Source: Paenibacillus brasilensis
GTDB taxonomy: Bacteria > Bacillota > Bacilli > Paenibacillales > Paenibacillaceae
Direction: 5' to 3'
Assembly (NCBI RefSeq): GCF_009363115.1
Contig: NZ_CP045298.1
Coordinates: forward strand, 5,515,501-5,579,500
Length of the DNA stretch: 64,000 nucleotides
Below, piece after piece: positions 42,961-51,568 of this stretch. The notes under the pieces were generated by a model, which was not told where the DNA came from, did not search any database, and saw only the letters and a program-made list of their open reading frames with translations. The stretch's first letter is position 1. Each line of letters begins with the position of its first letter. The position numbers were made by a program, and so were the translations under genes.

Positions 42961-43554
42961 TCAGTTATTCGTAGGCTTGCCTGTTTCCTTCATCGTACGG
43001 ATACGTGACATAATTGCTTCTGTCGCCAATTCAAGCGGGTCTCCCTCGATATCAGCACCCTTTTGGTAAGCATCCAAATTGACTGGCTTGCCGTATATCA
43101 CTTTCGTTTTACGGAAAAGCTTGTAATCACCAACAATGGCGACTGGAACGGCAGCCGCTCCACTGCGCAGCGCAAAGCTGGCGGCACCCTTTTTTCCAAT
43201 TCCTCCAGCTCCCCTTGAGCCTTCGGGGAAGATCCCCATCACCTTGCCGTCACGCAAAATGTTCAATGCCAGCTTGATGGATTCCTTACTCACACCACCA
43301 CGTTTGACTGGAAAAGCTCCCAGCTTGTCGATCAGTGGACCCAGCACGGGAATATTAAACAGCTCGGCTTTTGCCATAAAGTGAACCTTTCGCTTCAGCA
43401 AAATACCAACTGTAGGAGGGTCAAAATTACTAATATGATTAGAGCACAACAATACTCCGCCTTCAGCAGGGACATTATCCCTGCCTACCGCCTCGAGTCT
43501 AAACAAAATGCGGTAAATGAGACGCAAAATACTGGCGCATATCGTATATATCAT
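42961..43554 (-). CDS. plsC: 1-acylglycerol-3-phosphate acyltransferase (PlsC family)
   Basis: Acylates lysophosphatidate; 197 residues, membrane-associated through its N-terminal hydrophobic helix. Acyltransferase motif I is CSNHISNFDPPTVG (HxxxxD), with motif III FPEGSRG. ATG at 43554 overlaps the cmk stop by 4 bases and follows GGGGAG. It fits the cmk-plsC-rpsA operon known from Bacillus. Confidence 0.93.
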   Translation of the reverse strand: MIYTICASILRLIYRILFRLEAVGRDNVPAEGGVLLCSNHISNFDPPTVGILLKRKVHFMAKAELFNIPVLGPLIDKLGAFPVKRGGVSKESIKLALNILRDGKVMGIFPEGSRGAGGIGKKGAASFALRSGAAAVPVAIVGDYKLFRKTKVIYGKPVNLDAYQKGADIEGDPLELATEAIMSRIRTMKETGKPTNN

Positions 43555-44258
43555 TGGCTGATCTCCCCATCCTTCTTCGCCATGCAATAAGATACGATCG
43601 TATCCACGACATCCTGAATGCCCAAATGGGTCGTATCCAGTACGATGGCGTCCTCACTGCAACGAAGTGGGGATACATCCCTTTCCTCGTCAAACTTGTC
43701 ACGTGCGGCAATGTCACGTTCGAGCTGCTCCAGAGTGATATCATCAGCTCCGTTCAATTCTTTAAAACGCCGAGAAGCACGTTCCTGAACACTTGCGGTC
43801 ATGAATATCTTAACTTCCGCATCGGGAAGCACAGTTGTTCCAATGTCCCGCCCGTCCATAACGACGCCCTTACGCGCAGCCATTTCACGCTGGTTTTCAG
43901 TCAAACGTGTGCGTAAACCCGCAATACTTGAAAACTGTGATACCTTGCTGGTCACTTCCATAGAGCGGATTATTGTGGTTACATCTTCCCCGTTACAATA
44001 AACCTTTTGGCCTGCGGGGTCCGGTACTAATTCAATCACCAGCTCAGGTACATGTTGAAGCACTTTTTCTACATTTTCCGCCGGAATTTCCTTGCACATC
44101 ATGTACCAAGTTGCTGCCCGGTACATGGCTCCGGTGTCCACATATACATAAGATAGTGCTTTCGCCACCAAGCGGGCCACTGTACTTTTCCCTGCACCAG
44201 CAGGTCCATCAATAGCTACATTTATTTTATTGTTTAAAGATACATGCTGCCTTGCCAA
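43551..44258 (-). CDS. cmk: Cytidylate kinase
   Basis: Phosphorylates CMP and dCMP; 235 residues. P-loop AIDGPAGAGKSTVARLVA, YVDTGAMYRA, and GRDIGTTVLPDA are diagnostic. TTG at 44258, 8 bases after AGGAGG, is the only reasonable start. First gene of cmk-plsC-rpsA. Confidence 0.96.
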   Translation of the reverse strand: MARQHVSLNNKINVAIDGPAGAGKSTVARLVAKALSYVYVDTGAMYRAATWYMMCKEIPAENVEKVLQHVPELVIELVPDPAGQKVYCNGEDVTTIIRSMEVTSKVSQFSSIAGLRTRLTENQREMAARKGVVMDGRDIGTTVLPDAEVKIFMTASVQERASRRFKELNGADDITLEQLERDIAARDKFDEERDVSPLRCSEDAIVLDTTHLGIQDVVDTIVSYCMAKKDGEISQ

Positions 44259-44287
44259 CGGGGAATTCCTCCTAACCTAACCTCAAG

Positions 44288-44308
44288 AAAAAAGCAGGCA
44301 TTGCCTGC
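44288..44308 (-). terminator. Terminator after the PilZ-domain gene
   Basis: On the minus strand GCAGGCaatGCCTGC followed by six T. Confidence 0.88.
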
Positions 44309-44387
44309 GACGTGAAAATTATACCACACATTTATAGACGATGCAAAATGAACGGCAGGTTTACTGAAAAAGAAGACGCTTGGTGGA

Positions 44388-45056
44388 TTACGCTCTTTCC
44401 CGAAATTCCAGCTGTTTCTCGAAGCAATATTTAATCAGTTTTTGGCGTTCCTGGTCAGCAATTTTCTCATATTTCAACATGATGAGCCTGCGGCCATTTT
44501 CCATTTCCTGAATGCGTACAACTTCAGACTGGAATGAAACATGCTCCAGCGTGCCGTTTTTATACGGAACCAAAATCCAGCAGGACAAGGATTCTCCTTC
44601 TTCTAGCTGCTGCGCTTCCTGTGTCTGAAAAGAAACGCCCCCGCCTCCTACATCGTGCGTCTCTGCTACAAACCTTGATTCGTTTACACCGTACTTTACC
44701 GCAATTTCCAGGTTGGCCTTAACCCGGAGATAGTTTCGACGCTGAATTTTGCTGATGCTGTCCGGTTCCGGCTTTTGAATGCGAACCATCCGCAGCACAT
44801 CCTCTTTAAAGCCCGTGACATGCGTGTTAAAATAGTTTTTAATTCCGCCCTCACTCATAAAAAATATGGATAACTCTTCCCCCAAAAACAGCTTTTTCAA
44901 ATGCCCACTCGTTTGTGACATGGGGATTTCAATCAGAAAATTCTGTGAGTCCTCTTCCGCAATACGCGATTTGAATTCAAAAAGTTCATCCTTGTGATCG
45001 TTACCAGCCACTTGTATGTATAACACATCATTAATTTTAGGAAACAAACCATTCAC
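44388..45056 (-). CDS. PilZ-domain protein, YpfA/MotI-like c-di-GMP receptor
   Basis: A 222-residue two-domain protein: N-terminal YcgR-type beta domain (about 1-95) and C-terminal PilZ domain (about 98-215). The c-di-GMP arginine motif is RRNYLR; the second motif reads DVGGGG, where the usual serine of DxSxxG is replaced by Gly. The B. subtilis homologue at this locus (YpfA, also MotI or DgrA) brakes the flagellar motor when c-di-GMP is bound. Start is GTG at 45056. Separated from cmk by a terminator. Confidence 0.85.
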   Translation of the reverse strand: MNGLFPKINDVLYIQVAGNDHKDELFEFKSRIAEEDSQNFLIEIPMSQTSGHLKKLFLGEELSIFFMSEGGIKNYFNTHVTGFKEDVLRMVRIQKPEPDSISKIQRRNYLRVKANLEIAVKYGVNESRFVAETHDVGGGGVSFQTQEAQQLEEGESLSCWILVPYKNGTLEHVSFQSEVVRIQEMENGRRLIMLKYEKIADQERQKLIKYCFEKQLEFRERA

Positions 45057-45220
45057 CGTCCTTGTCCATTAAACGCTCTAATTAAGGTCTATAATACCAC
45101 GACTTTATTCCTATTTTAAGAATTTTATTTGTTAAAACCATGACTAAAGTGCAAAAAACCTCCTTAATTCAAGGAGGTTTAGAGCGATTAATGATTCATT
45201 TCTTCACACAACAGCACTAA

Positions 45221-46606
45221 TTATACATTGCTCGCAGTAGCCTGAGGCTCATCCGAATCTTTCACTTGCTCAATCGTTTCTTCCATCCCTGTATCGGCAT
45301 TAATGTAAATCCGATAAATGGAGCCATTAATTTTACCGCCAAATTCATAACACAGAACCTCTTTTGACAGTTCATTTTCAATTAATGCTTTGCGGTGGTA
45401 AGTTTCACGAAACTCAGGATTCAGCTTCGCCCGTGCAGCCTTCAAATCCAGTTTGGCCTTCGGGATATGACGGTGAGGATTGTGCTCATGCACATAGTCG
45501 CTCGCTTGAAGCCCAGTCACTGTTCCGTTATCCAGGCCCGATCTAACTGTGATTTTTTCCGGATAGATAATCACGTCCCCTTGCACGCTTGCATATGTGA
45601 TGGCGGCTAAATTTGTTCTTTCATCATAAGCAACCGGCTTCATTCCTTTGTAGCCCTTTTGTGCAAGAAATTCACTTGCATGCCGAATCGCCTCATTGCG
45701 GGTGACTTTTTTGGGACCTACTTCTCTCATATCGTGATAGGAAATGAGCTTACCGCCCTTTTTCGTAAAATCCATGGTGGCCACAGCTTTCTGCTTGTTA
45801 AGCAGGGTAGCCGTATAAGACGCCCATTCAGTTCCTTTACCGTTTTCTTGTACACGAATCTGGCTTTCCGGTTTGCCTGTAAACTCGGCAGCATTCCGTT
45901 TAATTTGCTCGGCACTCACGACCGGGAGATTCAATTTTTTAACAGAACGCTTGGCATAAATGGTGGCCACGGAAGGTCCCCAATCCAGCTCCTTGTAGCC
46001 CTCCACCTTTTTGTCCACGGTTTTGAAGCCATCAATAATCGTGTTATCCTTTGGACCGGTTTGTGCGCCTGGGGCTTGCTCTACATCAGTCCATCGCAAG
46101 TTTTTACTCAAGGCCTTTGCTCGAACTTCGTGCATGCTTTTCGAAATTTCTCTGGAATTGTTATATAACGTTTTCAGATTGGATAATTCTTTCTCATTCA
46201 AAGGCTCGTGATCTAGGTCACGCACGGCAGTCTGATACGAAAATGTAGATACATGTGACAGCAAATCCTTGGCATGGTTAAATGGCATCACATTGAGAGG
46301 CAACTGATTGACCTCATTTTGGGCCTCACTTGTAATTCTCCACACGTTCATCAAACATTTGCGATGCATCGCGTGTGAAGTATTATGGACAGCAACCGCA
46401 TTACCAAGTTGGGAATGCAATTGATCCATATGAAACGACAAATCATGAAACGCACGCTGATATTGATTTTCCGCTTTAATCGACATACTTTTTGCCTGAA
46501 GAGATACCTGTTTTCTCATCTGGCTCTCCCGATAACCCCACACAAATGCTCCTATCATGAGCAGGGCAACAATCGGGAACAATACCGAACTAAGTCGCTT
46601 ATACAT
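45221..46606 (-). CDS. ypeB: Germination protein YpeB
   Basis: Spore protein needed in Bacillus for assembly and activity of the cortex lytic enzyme SleB. 461 residues: N-terminal membrane anchor (about 8-25), a long helical region, then PepSY-like domains (about 215-445, for example KKVTRNEAIRHASEFLAQKG). ATG at 46606 follows AAAGGAG. In Bacillus sleB is immediately upstream; here that place has only a zinc-ribbon microprotein. A sigma-G-like promoter precedes the gene. Confidence 0.93.
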   Translation of the reverse strand: MYKRLSSVLFPIVALLMIGAFVWGYRESQMRKQVSLQAKSMSIKAENQYQRAFHDLSFHMDQLHSQLGNAVAVHNTSHAMHRKCLMNVWRITSEAQNEVNQLPLNVMPFNHAKDLLSHVSTFSYQTAVRDLDHEPLNEKELSNLKTLYNNSREISKSMHEVRAKALSKNLRWTDVEQAPGAQTGPKDNTIIDGFKTVDKKVEGYKELDWGPSVATIYAKRSVKKLNLPVVSAEQIKRNAAEFTGKPESQIRVQENGKGTEWASYTATLLNKQKAVATMDFTKKGGKLISYHDMREVGPKKVTRNEAIRHASEFLAQKGYKGMKPVAYDERTNLAAITYASVQGDVIIYPEKITVRSGLDNGTVTGLQASDYVHEHNPHRHIPKAKLDLKAARAKLNPEFRETYHRKALIENELSKEVLCYEFGGKINGSIYRIYINADTGMEETIEQVKDSDEPQATASNV

Positions 46607-46640
46607 ATTGGAAGTCTCCTTTCTTCAATTACACTACCGA

Positions 46641-46670
46641 TAGTGTGACAAGAAGAAAGCTCTCTTATGC
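46641..46670 (-). promoter_or_regulatory. Sigma-G-like promoter of ypeB
   Basis: On the minus strand GCATA (fits GHATR) and, exactly 18 bases on, CACACTA (one mismatch to CATnnTA). It lies 35 bases before the ypeB start and overlaps the end of the zinc-ribbon gene, consistent with forespore expression. Confidence 0.5.
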
Positions 46671-46817
46671 ATGGTTTTCCATGAGTTCAACAATAAACTC
46701 GCAATGATCGCATATACAACGCTTAAAGCCGGTCTGAATTTGCCCTTGCTCCATGCGTCCTCTAAGCACAAAGCGTTCCCCGCATCTTTTACAATGAATT
46801 CTCACTTTTATACGCAA
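46665..46817 (-). CDS. Zinc-ribbon microprotein, 50 residues
   Basis: Short frame with C9-x2-C12 (HCKRCGERF) and C34-x-C36-x2-C39 (RCICDHCEF), a treble-clef or zinc-ribbon pattern. TTG at 46817 follows AGGGGTG at about 6 bases; an alternative GTG start at 46805 has no site. Probably a nucleic-acid or protein-binding zinc module; function unknown. It lies between prsW and ypeB. Confidence 0.6.
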   Translation of the reverse strand: MRIKVRIHCKRCGERFVLRGRMEQGQIQTGFKRCICDHCEFIVELMENHA

Positions 46818-46869
46818 AAAAGACACCCCTTTCACTAACAGGTTTGTCAGATCAGTGTGTCCCTTTTTG

Positions 46870-47565
46870 TTACATATTAACCTTTTCTTCCCGCTTCAAT
46901 AATCTAAAAGGAGAACGGTTGTTAGCTCGAGTGATTTTTGCCATGCCTCCATACCACAAAAATGCCATTAGAGGTATGATAAACCAAACCCAGTCATGTT
47001 TGAATTTCGTTAAAATCAGATCATATACTCCGTGCCAAAACCATGGAAGCACCAATGACAGAAGCAGCATGTATTTGCTCCTCCACTCTTCTGAAAACTT
47101 GGCTTTGCCCATGTAATAGCCCATCACTACTCCAAACATCGCATGACCGGACACCGGCAGCAGTGATCTCATTAACATCATACTCACAGAAGCGTGCCCC
47201 GCCCAGGCATACAATAGATTTTCAACCGTTGCAAATCCGAGCGAGACCGCAGTAGCATACAAAATGCCGTCATAAGGCTCATCGAACTCAGTATGATTAT
47301 ATATAACGTGATACAACAAAAACCATTTAAAAAACTCTTCCACACCGGCCGAAATGCCGAACACCTGGATTAATGTGTTATCACCTAGCCAGAGCAGCAG
47401 TCCGCGTTGGAGAATCATGACAGGAAGTACCACCAAAAAGCCGAGTAGAAACACTTTTACAACCATGTGCAATGGCTCCGAATCATATCTGTCCTTCAAG
47501 TAAAAATACATCAATAAGGCGAGACCAGGCGCTGTGGCTGCCGCTAAAACCGAAAACAGAAGCAC
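46870..47565 (-). CDS. prsW: Intramembrane protease PrsW
   Basis: Site-1 protease that in B. subtilis cuts the anti-sigma factor RsiW in response to envelope stress. 231 residues, seven to eight membrane segments. Catalytic-type motifs: GVEEFFKW (EExxK), LPVSGHAMFG and WFWHGVYD histidines. GTG at 47565 follows GGAGGG at 7 bases. Could act on the anti-sigma factor at 7235-7861, but that is speculation. Confidence 0.93.
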   Translation of the reverse strand: MLLFSVLAAATAPGLALLMYFYLKDRYDSEPLHMVVKVFLLGFLVVLPVMILQRGLLLWLGDNTLIQVFGISAGVEEFFKWFLLYHVIYNHTEFDEPYDGILYATAVSLGFATVENLLYAWAGHASVSMMLMRSLLPVSGHAMFGVVMGYYMGKAKFSEEWRSKYMLLLSLVLPWFWHGVYDLILTKFKHDWVWFIIPLMAFLWYGGMAKITRANNRSPFRLLKREEKVNM

Positions 47566-47585
47566 CGATCATCCCTCCATAAAAA

Positions 47586-47618
47586 TGAGTCGGCCCTGCA
47601 TTCAGCGCAGAGCCGACA
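47586..47618 (-). terminator. Terminator after the mecA-like gene
   Basis: On the minus strand GTCGGCTCTGCG pairs with GCAGGGCCGAC around a short loop, followed by TCATTTTTA. Confidence 0.7.
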
Positions 47619-47648
47619 AATTCAATCAATATACTTTCTAAAGCCCGA

Positions 47649-48263
47649 TTAAGAACGGCTGTCAAAATGAGTGCAGATGACTGCAACGGCCTGTTCAGGA
47701 ATGATTAGCTTGCCGTACTCCTCCAGCATTGCTGGTGTTACCGATGAGCCTTCACCGAATTCGGCAAGAACCGCTATCAAGGCCGCAAGCTTGGACTCCT
47801 CTACCTCTTCCGGCTCCAAATGTAGAATCCATTTTCCTCTATAATGATACAGCTTACCTGCTTCCGTAGTGTTGCTGCGGAGCATGTGAGCCGCTTCTAT
47901 GAGTACTTCGAAATCACTAAACGCGTAAACGATGGAATCACTGTGTTCGAGCGTGACTTCCATTTCGTAGACTTCCTCTGGAAGCTCCTCATCAGGACCA
48001 GAACCATACTGTTGATGATCGTATTTACCCCGAGTGACGATAACAACCATTCCCTGAGCAGGAAGCGCAAAGACTTCGACAGCTAACGGTCCCGTGGCAT
48101 CGAAGCCCAGCTCGCTGTATGCCTGATCCATCATTTCGGTAAACAGCTCATGAACCCTTGGAATTTCTTGCCACATGTCGTCTTTTTGAATACCGCGTTC
48201 GCTCAAATCGTCAAAGGTAAGGAAAATCCGTATCTTGTCCTGACTTAATCTTTCTATTTTCAT
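47649..48263 (-). CDS. MecA/YpbH family Clp adaptor
   Basis: Adaptor that delivers substrates to the ClpCP protease; 204 residues. The N-terminal target-binding domain (KIERLSQDKIRIFLTFDDL) and the C-terminal ClpC-binding domain (about 115-200, with LEHSDSIVYAFSDFEVLIEA) are joined by an acidic linker. The position resembles ypbH (mecB) of B. subtilis, but the two paralogues cannot be told apart from this. Confidence 0.9.
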   Translation of the reverse strand: MKIERLSQDKIRIFLTFDDLSERGIQKDDMWQEIPRVHELFTEMMDQAYSELGFDATGPLAVEVFALPAQGMVVIVTRGKYDHQQYGSGPDEELPEEVYEMEVTLEHSDSIVYAFSDFEVLIEAAHMLRSNTTEAGKLYHYRGKWILHLEPEEVEESKLAALIAVLAEFGEGSSVTPAMLEEYGKLIIPEQAVAVICTHFDSRS

Positions 48264-48399
48264 ACTGGACCCTCCTCCTGGCAGCCGAGTGTTATTAACA
48301 GATTATGATGCAATTATGGTGCCTGTGATGAAAATGGTTCTATGTAATCATGTTATCATTTTATAATCGTAAATGCACGAAATAAAAATGAGAAAAAAA

Positions 48400-48445
48400 A
48401 GAATCATTTGAACGGCTTTCACAAAAAAGCCGCAAAATGATTCGA
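48400..48445 (-). terminator. Terminator after the gene at 48462
   Basis: Two-part stem on the minus strand, AATCATTT and CGGCTT pairing with AAGCCG and AAATGATT, followed by TTCTTTTTTTC. The 48264-48461 interval holds nothing else. Confidence 0.8.
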
Positions 48446-48461
48446 GATAGAGGTTCCGGGG

Positions 48462-48830
48462 TTATAATCCCGGTACGGCTGTATGAGTTTCCTTGAGTAT
48501 TTGCTCAACCTCACGTTTAACATCAGGACTGCTGCTAATAAAGTCTTTAATCAACTTCATATTTTCTTCTTTGTTTTGGAGCGTATGAACGTTATTATCT
48601 GTTTTGGAACGATGATCATGATCCTTATGGGTGTCTTGTTTATTCAACTTAATATCGCCCATTCCAGGAAACGCAGCGTCCATCATTTTGGTGCGGGCTT
48701 TCTGCACCAAATTGCCACCTTTTTTCCCATCCATGTCCATGGATAAGCCCAACATGTTGCGGTTACGGGAGATCAGAGTGCTTGCGACAGCGCCCAAAAC
48801 GATTCCCAGGAAAAATGAAGATGTTTTCAC
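48462..48830 (-). CDS. Small membrane-anchored protein of unknown function
   Basis: A 122-residue protein with an N-terminal hydrophobic segment (about residues 5-20, FFLGIVLGAVASTLIS) resembling YtxH-type anchors, and then a charged region with a His/Asp/Lys-rich patch (THKDHDHRSK). GTG at 48830 follows GGGAGG. Divergent from the deacetylase gene. No function assigned. Confidence 0.6.
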   Translation of the reverse strand: MKTSSFFLGIVLGAVASTLISRNRNMLGLSMDMDGKKGGNLVQKARTKMMDAAFPGMGDIKLNKQDTHKDHDHRSKTDNNVHTLQNKEENMKLIKDFISSSPDVKREVEQILKETHTAVPGL

Positions 48831-48923
48831 AATTAGAACCTCCCTTTGTGGTAGAATCGAGCTTAGTGTTCGTCAGGAAAGACAAACTCATACGGCATAA
48901 ATACAGGAAGGTGAGATGAATTA

Positions 48924-49823
48924 ATGGGCACAAAAACAGCAGCCATTTTATTGACTGCATGTCTGCTGCTTAGTGCTTGTACGGCGAACAAGCCAGAATC
49001 GGCAGCGTCTGACACAAGTACCAGCACCAAAGAACAGAAAACCGTTTCTTCCGAGACAAGCTATCGTAATCAAACGAACCGTGATGATCATAACTCAGCA
49101 GGTAAAGCAACGGTACAACTAAACAAGCCCGTCGTTGACAGCAGCAAAACAGGAGAGTCAGCTACGGTGTCTGCCACCGATAAAACATATCATTTGGACA
49201 AGGCATATAATGTGGTTCCCAACCAAAAAGGAGCCGAAAAAAAGGTGATTTTGCTTACCTTTGACGATGGTCCCAAGGAAGCGTCAATGATTAATAAAAT
49301 CATTGATACACTCGACAAGCACAAGGCCAAGGCTATTTTCTTCGTAAATGGTTACCGTGTGAAGGAGCATCCTGAGTTGCTCAAGCTTATCCATGACCGT
49401 AGACAGCCCATCGGCAACCATAGCTGGGATCACATCGTGCTAAAGAACAAATCGGAGGCTGAGGTCAAAAAACAGATTGAAACTGTGCAAAAAATTGTCA
49501 AGGATACAACGGGTCAAGCACCGGTGTTTTTCCGCCCTCCTCATGGTGCAGGCGGGGACGTAGGCCGCAAGGTTGCCAAGGAAAACGGACTTCTGTATAT
49601 GACCTGGTCCGTTGGTTCACTGGACTGGACTATGAAGAAAAATCAGCCTAACAAAACGGATGCAATTCTCAAAAATGTAACGGAGCAGCTACATCCAGGC
49701 AGCAATATTCTGATGCATGAGCTCCCATGGACAGCCGAGGCGCTCGATGACCTTTTGACCCGCCTTGAGCAAAAGGGCTACCAGTTTGTTGATCCACAAT
49801 ACATTGAGCTTCCTGCCAACTAA
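48924..49823 (+). CDS. Polysaccharide deacetylase lipoprotein (NodB domain)
   Basis: A 299-residue surface lipoprotein: signal with lipobox LLLSAC, a Ser/Thr-rich linker (about 25-95) and a NodB homology domain. Catalytic motifs are LLTFDDGP (Asp base and metal Asp), GNHSWDH (metal His pair), FFRPPHGAG and LMHELPW. It probably deacetylates peptidoglycan or chitin-like polymers. ATG at 48924 follows AAGGTGAG; an earlier ATG runs into a stop after one codon. Confidence 0.9.
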   Translation: MGTKTAAILLTACLLLSACTANKPESAASDTSTSTKEQKTVSSETSYRNQTNRDDHNSAGKATVQLNKPVVDSSKTGESATVSATDKTYHLDKAYNVVPNQKGAEKKVILLTFDDGPKEASMINKIIDTLDKHKAKAIFFVNGYRVKEHPELLKLIHDRRQPIGNHSWDHIVLKNKSEAEVKKQIETVQKIVKDTTGQAPVFFRPPHGAGGDVGRKVAKENGLLYMTWSVGSLDWTMKKNQPNKTDAILKNVTEQLHPGSNILMHELPWTAEALDDLLTRLEQKGYQFVDPQYIELPAN

Positions 49824-49862
49824 GAAGCTTGTGTTCATGTTCTATAATCAACGAAAGATGAT

Positions 49863-49919
49863 TGTGAAAAAGGCCTTCATCGCCGCATAACGTTGTGCGG
49901 AGGTGAAGACCTTTTTCAT
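49863..49919. terminator. Bidirectional terminator between the deacetylase gene and the 49931 gene
   Basis: Long stem (AAAAAGG.CTTCA...CGCA / TGCG...GTGAAG.CCTTTTT), with T runs on either strand. Confidence 0.85.
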
Positions 49920-49930
49920 ACACCCTTTTA

Positions 49931-50272
49931 TCACCAGAGCAATTTACTGATAGGTGGTGCACCCTTGATGCCCCACCATAGTAGTGCTGCTGTAATGAGT
50001 ACAAAAAGTGTGCTCAAAAAATTCAAAAACCACTTGCTTACCCGGAGACGTCGGGATGGAAACATTTCTGCCCGCGTACGGTACTCACTAACAGGAGTGT
50101 CATCCTCCATCATCACAGCAATTTCTGGTGCAGCGGCAACGTGGCTCAATTCAGGCACGGGCCGTGAGGCACGGGAACGGACTGGTTTTGATCCGGGCCT
50201 GTCCTCCTCCTTGCCTTTGCGACCCTTTCGACGACTACCATAGGTCTGCACTCTGCTGAGCTCCTGATTCAT
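49931..50272 (-). CDS. Tail-anchored protein of unknown function
   Basis: A 113-residue protein: a basic, Arg/Lys/Pro-rich cytosolic part (about 1-80) and one C-terminal membrane helix (about 83-103, LNFLSTLFVLITAALLWWG). Similar placement, next to the CPBP protease gene, is held in B. subtilis by ypbE, but there is no LysM domain here. ATG overlaps the upstream stop by 4 bases and follows GGAGG. Confidence 0.6.
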   Translation of the reverse strand: MNQELSRVQTYGSRRKGRKGKEEDRPGSKPVRSRASRPVPELSHVAAAPEIAVMMEDDTPVSEYRTRAEMFPSRRLRVSKWFLNFLSTLFVLITAALLWWGIKGAPPISKLLW

Positions 50273-50856
50273 TCTTCATACCTCCGAAACCGTAACGCTA
50301 AACCAGATATAAGGTCAATCACAAAATGACAAATGATCGGCGCCCACAGGCTGCCAGTCTGTACGTAGATATAGCCCAAACCGTAACTGCTAAGGAACAC
50401 CCAGCCGGTTGGAATCCAATGCCGCAAATATCGGATATGGATGACCGCAAACAAAATACTTGTCCAATAAGGGCCAAAACTATACTGAATTGCACCTCTG
50501 AACAAAAATTCCTCACAGATCGAAACGACGGCAGCTATACAAATAATATGCCAAATCGGACGATTTTGAAACAGTAATTGGTTAATACCGCCGTCATCCA
50601 TGGCATTCTCAGGCATAATTCGGGATAACACCAGATCCACTAGAAGAATAGCGGCAGCCAATCCCAGGCCCCACCATAGAACATGTAAGCTGTTTGGCAA
50701 TGCAAACAAATTCAACACATTTCTTTTCTGAAAAATAATCCAGATTGCACCGACCAGCAGGGTAAGCCCCTGGGTTAGATACAAATTGTAAAGCAGCAAG
50801 CGGTCATTCAACTCGTGAATTTGCGCTCTTTTCCATTTCACTTTGAGCTTTTTCAT
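50269..50856 (-). CDS. CPBP-family intramembrane protease (YpbD-like)
   Basis: A 195-residue membrane protein with about six hydrophobic segments and the Abi/CPBP motifs: CEEFLFRGAIQ (EExxxR), FAVIHI and a final CHFVIDL histidine. Family members cleave prenylated or membrane substrates or act as chaperone-like proteases; the substrate is unknown. It forms an operon with the tail-anchored protein. Confidence 0.87.
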   Translation of the reverse strand: MKKLKVKWKRAQIHELNDRLLLYNLYLTQGLTLLVGAIWIIFQKRNVLNLFALPNSLHVLWWGLGLAAAILLVDLVLSRIMPENAMDDGGINQLLFQNRPIWHIICIAAVVSICEEFLFRGAIQYSFGPYWTSILFAVIHIRYLRHWIPTGWVFLSSYGLGYIYVQTGSLWAPIICHFVIDLISGLALRFRRYEE

Positions 50857-50992
50857 GTTTAGTTAGTCCTCTGCATAGTCTTCTTTAGCATCATAGCCAA
50901 AAAGTCGGGCGGATTCAAGAAGACCTAAATCTAATTATTCCGCATGCTATAGCTATTATCTAGTCAGCTATCCGCACATGTCGTATCTCCTA

Positions 50993-51022
50993 TTGACATG
51001 GCTGTGTAAGCCGTGATACATT
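50993..51022 (+). promoter_or_regulatory. serA promoter
   Basis: TTGACA (50993-50998), an 18-base spacer and TACATT (51017-51022). Transcription would start near 51029, at the foot of the T-box. The 50857-50992 stretch upstream holds nothing recognised. Confidence 0.65.
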
Positions 51023-51028
51023 ATGAAA

Positions 51029-51325
51029 AAATTATTAACGACAACAACCATGATGGAGAAAAGATGTTGATTTCGTCCTCAGAGAATCGGTGCTTGGGTG
51101 GAAGCCGATGGCGGAGTAATGTTCTTTAGCGCTCCTGAGTTATTGCACCGAGGCTAGGAAATTTATTTCCCGGCATTAGATGCAATCGGCAGAAAACCGT
51201 TATCCTTTCGGTCATTTTATGACCGCTGAAGGCAGTCCGTTGCGAAATGGCTGCGAATTAGGGTGGTACCACGATAACTCTCGTCCCTTACTATGGAGAT
51301 AGTATGTGATTTGGGAGTTTTTTTG
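51029..51325 (+). promoter_or_regulatory. T-box riboswitch upstream of serA
   Basis: Contains the T-box sequence AGGGTGGTACCACG (51260-51273) that pairs with the NCCA end of uncharged tRNA. It has a stem I region with GATGGAGAAAAG and an AG-bulge stretch, and an intrinsic terminator (GGGAG followed by seven T at 51318-51324). Serine is inferred from the gene controlled. TCT (51123-51125) and AGC (51128-51130) are possible specifier codons in the 3' side of stem I; I could not decide between them. Confidence 0.9.
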
Positions 51326-51568
51326 ATGCCTGAAAACCGCAAAAGCGGCTTTGTTCAAGGCTTCTGTTCATCAGCCCTTGTCCGTCAGCTTGGTACGCAA
51401 TGCTATTTTATCCCTTTTCTGCGTCAATGCGTTATCACACAAGTGTTTACCGCGACTCTCCTGTACTTTTTAGAAGCATTTCAAGTTTTTTCATGTTCTT
51501 TATGGAATGTATTTCAGTTTGAAGTACATCCTGTCCATAAAAGAAGTTAACTTTGAGGAGGAAACCAA

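Noticed and set aside
51293..51550. 85-codon frame between the T-box and serA
   Set aside because: Its start lies inside the T-box terminator and it has no ribosome binding site.
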